Source: RGIG4140 sp045638265 (GTDB lineage Bacteria > Pseudomonadota > Alphaproteobacteria > CAAHEQ01 > UBA3637). From it: a stretch of 64,000 bases of DNA. The notes below the pieces were generated by a model. That model was not told the DNA's origin. It saw nothing but the letters and a program-made list of their open reading frames with translations, and ran no database searches. The stretch lies in contig JAZUBA010000044.1 of NCBI GenBank assembly GCA_045638265.1, positions 248,001-312,000 on the forward strand, read 5' to 3'. Within the stretch, counting starts at the first letter, position 1, and every line of letters begins with the position of its first letter. The position numbers and the translations under genes are program-made. Of this stretch, positions 60,882 to 64,000 are shown in pieces.

Positions 60882-61772
60882 ATGGCACAGACAACAACAG
60901 GCATTATTATCAGCCCAAACCCGAAAGCGCAACAATTAGCCGGCGAATTGTTAAAAATTTTACCGGCTGAAATTGTGAATGTTACATTTTCGGGAAATAT
61001 GGCTGATACAACACAATTATCCAATTATAAGCATTTACGTCAATTTGTTGCCGTCGGTGGTGATGGCGCCTGTTTAAAAGCCATGAAAATCGCTCATGAA
61101 TTATCACAACAGGACAACACCGGCAAACCGCCAATTGTATTCGGTTTAAATTGCGGACATATCGGCGCATTATCCAATCCGATCGGCGATATTCAAAAAT
61201 TACCCGAACGAATCGCAACAACAGCTTATCAAGCCGTTTATCCGTTAGAAGTTAAAGCTACTTTCCGTGAAAAAATTATGTATCATACGTTTTTCAATGA
61301 AGTTTTGTTAAAACCGTTAGGTAATGTTACAAATTTAAAAATTGTCTGGAAAGATAACATTTGGTATCAAAAAAACATACGAGGCGGAATCATGGTTGCT
61401 ACTAAAATCGGCGAAAACGCTATGAATGCCTGTAATTATACAGGTCCCGAACCAATTTTAACCATTCCCGATACAGCACATTGGCGAATGAGTACACTTC
61501 ATGCTATGAATAACGATACAACCTGTGATAAAGCATTTCAAACCATTGTACCGGCACATGCCCGCATTACCGTTGATGTCAACAATCCATACGAAGATAG
61601 AAACGCACAACTTGCCGGTGATAGCCATTATAATGATGGCGAACATCAGTTAATGCAAGAGAATCGGGTTGTCGGGGTACGAACAGACAGTCTGTTTGTT
61701 GAAAAAATCAAAATAGCCTCTTCACCCAAATGCATTTTACTGGCACGTGAAAAAATGCATATACGTTCATAA
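60882..61772 (+). CDS. nadK: Divergent NAD kinase
   Basis: Probably phosphorylates NAD to NADP. The 296 residues have GGDGACL (59-65, usual GGDGTFL) with the ATP/NAD-binding Gly and catalytic Asp, GLNCGHIGALSNP (88-100, usual GxNxGxLGFL), and FNEVLLKP (138-145, usual NEVVIHR). The normally conserved TPTGSTAYNLSAGGPI reads TKIGENAMNACNYTGPEPI, losing the Ser/Tyr of the STAY turn. It is ~35 residues longer than most short bacterial NadKs. It may be a true but fast-evolving NadK, or a relative with changed nucleotide preference. The pyrB gene starts 13 bases after its stop. Confidence 0.72.
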   Translation: MAQTTTGIIISPNPKAQQLAGELLKILPAEIVNVTFSGNMADTTQLSNYKHLRQFVAVGGDGACLKAMKIAHELSQQDNTGKPPIVFGLNCGHIGALSNPIGDIQKLPERIATTAYQAVYPLEVKATFREKIMYHTFFNEVLLKPLGNVTNLKIVWKDNIWYQKNIRGGIMVATKIGENAMNACNYTGPEPILTIPDTAHWRMSTLHAMNNDTTCDKAFQTIVPAHARITVDVNNPYEDRNAQLAGDSHYNDGEHQLMQENRVVGVRTDSLFVEKIKIASSPKCILLAREKMHIRS

Positions 61773-61785
61773 AAAAGGAGTAACA

Positions 61786-62703
61786 ATGAAGCATCTTATT
61801 TCTTGCAATCAATTTACAAAAACAGAGATATTATCTTTATTTGAATTGGCAGATAAAATAAAAAACAACCCATCTTTGTATTGTGAGGCACTTAAAAATA
61901 AAGTCATTGCAACGGTATTTTATGAACCATCTACCCGAACCCGTTTATCATTTTCATCAGCAATTGTCCGATTAGGAGCTTCCTTAATCAGTACAGAAAA
62001 TGCCCATGAAAATTCATCGGCCAATAAAGGAGAAACATTAGAAGATACCATTCGTATTATTCAAGGCTATGCTGATGCTATTGTTTTGCGTCATCCCGAT
62101 AATGATGCCGCTCAAAAAGCCGCACACGTTGCATCTGTACCTATTTTAAATGCCGGAAGTGGAGGCAAAGAACATCCGACACAAGGATTATTAGATTTAT
62201 ATACAATCAATACATACAAAAAAAGCTTAAATAATCTTAAAATTGCTTTCATAGGCGATTTAAAATACGGCAGAACAATCCACTCATTGTTGAAACTTTT
62301 AACACTTTTTGACGGAATTGAAATACATTCATTGTCCGTAAAAGAACTGGAACTACCAATTGAATTTCATCACTTATTCACAGAAAAAAATGTAAAATAT
62401 ATTAAACACGAATCTATGGATACATTACCACGCAATATTGATATTCTATATCAAACACGCATTCAAAAAGAACGATTACAAAATGAAGGCATTCATCCGC
62501 ACAAAGCCTCATTTATCATTAACAAACAAATTTTAGATACTTTTTCTGCCGATACATATTTAATGCATCCATTACCTCGTATTGACGAAATTGATAATGA
62601 TGTAGATACGGATGCTCGTTCTATCTTTTTTCAACAAGCCCATAACGGATTGTATATTCGTATGGCAGTTTTATATAAATGTTTCTATCCGGATACAAAA
62701 TAA
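61786..62703 (+). CDS. pyrB: Aspartate carbamoyltransferase catalytic subunit
   Basis: Second step of pyrimidine synthesis. The ATG at 61786 is fixed by AAAAAAGGAGTAAC; in-frame codons upstream overlap the previous gene. Carbamoyl-phosphate loop FYEPSTRTRLSF, the RHPDNDAAQ segment and LNAGSGGKEHPTQGLLDLYTI are intact, and the aspartate loop reads PLPRIDEI (canonical HPLPR.. form). 305 residues. No pyrC follows, and a regulatory pyrI is not adjacent. Co-transcribed with the NAD kinase-like gene. Confidence 0.94.
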   Translation: MKHLISCNQFTKTEILSLFELADKIKNNPSLYCEALKNKVIATVFYEPSTRTRLSFSSAIVRLGASLISTENAHENSSANKGETLEDTIRIIQGYADAIVLRHPDNDAAQKAAHVASVPILNAGSGGKEHPTQGLLDLYTINTYKKSLNNLKIAFIGDLKYGRTIHSLLKLLTLFDGIEIHSLSVKELELPIEFHHLFTEKNVKYIKHESMDTLPRNIDILYQTRIQKERLQNEGIHPHKASFIINKQILDTFSADTYLMHPLPRIDEIDNDVDTDARSIFFQQAHNGLYIRMAVLYKCFYPDTK

Positions 62704-62736
62704 AAAAGTAGGCTTTAAAAATCTGTGAAAAAACGG

Positions 62737-62765
62737 TTGCAATTTAAACAAAAATATTATAAACT
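62737..62765 (+). promoter_or_regulatory. Promoter for frr
   Basis: TTGCAA (62737-62742), 17-base spacer, TAAACT (62760-62765), 36 bases before the ATG. Confidence 0.6.
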
Positions 62766-62801
62766 GTTTTCACATTCATTTTTAACAGAAGGATAAAAAA
62801 T

Positions 62802-63362
62802 ATGAGTTACGCAGAAATTAAAGAAGATATGCAAACACGTCTCGGTAAAACAGCCGATGCGTTAAAAAAAGATTTTTCAGGTTTAAGAACAGGTCGTGCC
62901 ACAACAGCATTATTAGACGGTGTTATGGTCGAATCTTACGGTGCTATCGTTCCGCTTAATCAAGTCGGTAACGTTTCTGTTTCAGATGCCCGTATGTTAT
63001 CTGTTTCCGTTTGGGATAAATCTATGATTAAAAAAGTAGAAAAAGCCATCGTAGAAGCAGGTCTTGGTTTAAATCCGATGAATGACGGCATTGTCATTCG
63101 TATTCCAATTCCACCATTGTCCGAAGAACGTCGTGTTGAATTAACCAAAATTGCCGGTCGTTATACAGAAACAGCTCGTGTATCCGTTCGTAACTTACGT
63201 CGTGATGCCTTAGACGGCATTAAAAAATTGAAAAATGCAAATGAAATTTCAGAAGACGAACAAAAACGTTATGAATCTGAAATTCAAAAACTAACTGATG
63301 AAGGTATTAAAGAATTAGATGAAATGCTTAAAGCAAAAGAAGTTGAAATTCATCAGGTTTAA
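62802..63362 (+). CDS. frr: Ribosome recycling factor
   Basis: Splits post-termination ribosomes with EF-G. The 186-residue protein has the L-shaped RRF signatures LKKDFSGLRTGRATTALLDGV, PLNQVGNVSVSDARMLSVSVWDKSMI and GIVIRIPIPPLSEERRVEL. The usual upstream pyrH/tsf genes are absent; it is transcribed alone from a good promoter. Confidence 0.97.
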   Translation: MSYAEIKEDMQTRLGKTADALKKDFSGLRTGRATTALLDGVMVESYGAIVPLNQVGNVSVSDARMLSVSVWDKSMIKKVEKAIVEAGLGLNPMNDGIVIRIPIPPLSEERRVELTKIAGRYTETARVSVRNLRRDALDGIKKLKNANEISEDEQKRYESEIQKLTDEGIKELDEMLKAKEVEIHQV

Positions 63363-63374
63363 ATTTTAAGATAT

Positions 63375-63407
63375 AAAAAAAGCGGAGCCGTTCAGGTTCC
63401 GCTTTTT
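63375..63407. terminator. Bidirectional terminator after frr
   Basis: AAAAAGCGGA and TCCGCTTTTT arms with a GCCG/CAGG-containing apex, between convergent genes. Confidence 0.85.
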
Positions 63408-63418
63408 AAGTTTAAATT

Positions 63419-63868
63419 TTAGCCGTTTTGTAATACTTCCCGGCGATAATAGCCATTAATAGTCCGTTGCGTATTTGACCAGCGAAACAAATCCTGTGAC
63501 TGTGTACTTATTTTTTTAGGTAAAAAATAAATATGGGCAACATATCCGCCAACTTCTTTTTCAGGCAAAGCGACATTCGCATAATAATCACCTTTTTTCT
63601 CCTGACCATTCCAATTATTTTGATGATTATTTAATTGGCGACATAATCCCCCCAAAGCACGCATAAAAGTCAAAAATCGATGAGCGCTTTTTTTAAAAGT
63701 TTCACATGTTTCCATATATTCTCTCGGCAACACAAAAAATTCTTCTCCCGTTTTATCTTTTTGCATTAAAATAAAATCGGCTGTTTTCTCTATTACACTT
63801 GCATTCGGATAAACTTCTTTTAAAATATCAACACACTTATTTTCACATATACTTTTATCTTTTTTCAT
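63419..63868 (-). CDS. Hypothetical soluble protein
   Basis: A 149-residue protein with no membrane segment or signal peptide and no family that I recognise. ATG at 63868 (MKKDKSICENKCVDILKEVYPN) has AAAGGAAAG upstream; six more in-frame codons exist without a ribosome site. The first ~65 residues form a mixed alpha/beta pattern (VDILKEVYPNASVIEKTADFILM), then a helix (KKSAHRFLTFMRALGGLCRQLN), then a Tyr/Arg-rich end. Single gene with a promoter upstream. Confidence 0.7.
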   Translation of the reverse strand: MKKDKSICENKCVDILKEVYPNASVIEKTADFILMQKDKTGEEFFVLPREYMETCETFKKSAHRFLTFMRALGGLCRQLNNHQNNWNGQEKKGDYYANVALPEKEVGGYVAHIYFLPKKISTQSQDLFRWSNTQRTINGYYRREVLQNG

Positions 63869-63902
63869 ATTCTTTCCTTTCAACAACCCTATGATTATGT
63901 TC

Positions 63903-63931
63903 TAAATACTTTATTTGTTTTATTTTGTCAA
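63903..63931 (-). promoter_or_regulatory. Promoter for the 63419-63868 gene
   Basis: Minus strand TTGACA (63926-63931), 17-base spacer, TATTTA (63903-63908), 35 bases before the ATG. Confidence 0.6.
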
Positions 63932-64000
63932 TCATTTTTTAACAATTAAATTGTTTTTCTACCTTGCCAAATTACTTTTACGATTTACTTATATAGAAAG

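Noticed and set aside
1..64000. Alternative genetic code with TGA as Trp
   Set aside because: Several genes end with TGA in tight ATGA overlaps (dusB, atpA, perR), so TGA is a stop.
1..64000. CRISPR arrays, insertion sequences, prophage or integration sites
   Set aside because: No regularly spaced repeats, transposase or integrase genes, or tRNA-flanking direct repeats were seen.

Overview
The window comes from an AT-rich bacterial chromosome using the standard bacterial code; TGA is a genuine stop, for example in the ATGA overlaps at 12547, 27793 and 58523. Gene content points to an anaerobic or microaerophilic alphaproteobacterium, probably host/gut associated. Support includes the rpoZ-rsh-acpS order, an F1 ATP synthase operon without FO genes, NifR3-type DusB and folate-dependent TrmFO. 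A PerR-rubrerythrin operon, Fe superoxide dismutase, an 8-Fe ferredoxin and a D-lactate dehydrogenase suggest fermentative life with oxygen defence. The lineage is inferred from gene content only. There are no insertion sequences, prophage, CRISPR array or rRNA; this is mostly housekeeping chromosome with a few unfamiliar genes.

Layout. 1-1175: 3' part of a Cys-rich, probably exported repeat protein. 1251-5148 (minus): tatD-like, tcdA, uvrD. 5263-6715: two unrecognised proteins, one with a perfect-phase 43-residue tandem duplication. 6865-9428: rppH, then C-terminal processing protease plus an exported nitroreductase-like protein. 9520-17316: trmFO, and divergently a Sel1-repeat protein, dusB, trkA, mfd. 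17317-20412: a long AT-rich gap, a DUF2934-like Cys-rich protein, ruvA (without ruvB/ruvC) and a new-looking HExxH protein. 20450-22291: galE, sodB, tRNA-Leu(GAG). 22361-23953: a strong promoter, a ~200-nt highly structured RNA leader and three small lipoproteins. 24030-30109 (minus): a membrane protein, the F1 operon (atpA, atpG, atpD, atpC) and a small membrane protein. 30182-35517: YgjP-type metallopeptidase, a 44-residue secreted peptide, a large polytopic membrane protein, ferredoxin, cupin, and a lipoprotein/VirB8-like pair. 35623-42141 (minus): metG, a dihydroorotate-dehydrogenase-like gene and yejBEF. 42294-45210: rpoZ, rsh, acpS. 45293-56159 (minus): murJ, a Bax-like gene, HU, accD, D-lactate dehydrogenase, tRNA-Leu(UAG), tig, clpP, clpX, lon. 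56272-63868: fabD, an anchored protein, perR-rbr, a SulP transporter, a divergent NAD kinase, pyrB, frr and an unknown.

The two most interesting things are these. (1) The ATP synthase alpha subunit carries the C-terminal domain of the delta subunit fused to its N-terminus. The delta N-terminal domain is absent here, so each enzyme would carry three copies of the stator-binding domain instead of one. (2) The leader at 22397-22600 has an 18-bp interrupted long-range helix, a strong internal hairpin, and a 9-bp alternative pairing that would dismantle the hairpin next to the ribosome binding site and free an anti-Shine-Dalgarno sequence. This looks like a translational RNA switch controlling a three-lipoprotein operon. 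Secondary points are several enzymes with altered catalytic positions (Bax-like, DHODH-like, NAD kinase), a predicted Fur-family operator overlapping the perR -10 box, and the HExxH protein downstream of ruvA.

Promoters, terminators and RNA structures were found by eye from consensus boxes and inverted repeats; no folding energies or database searches were run.
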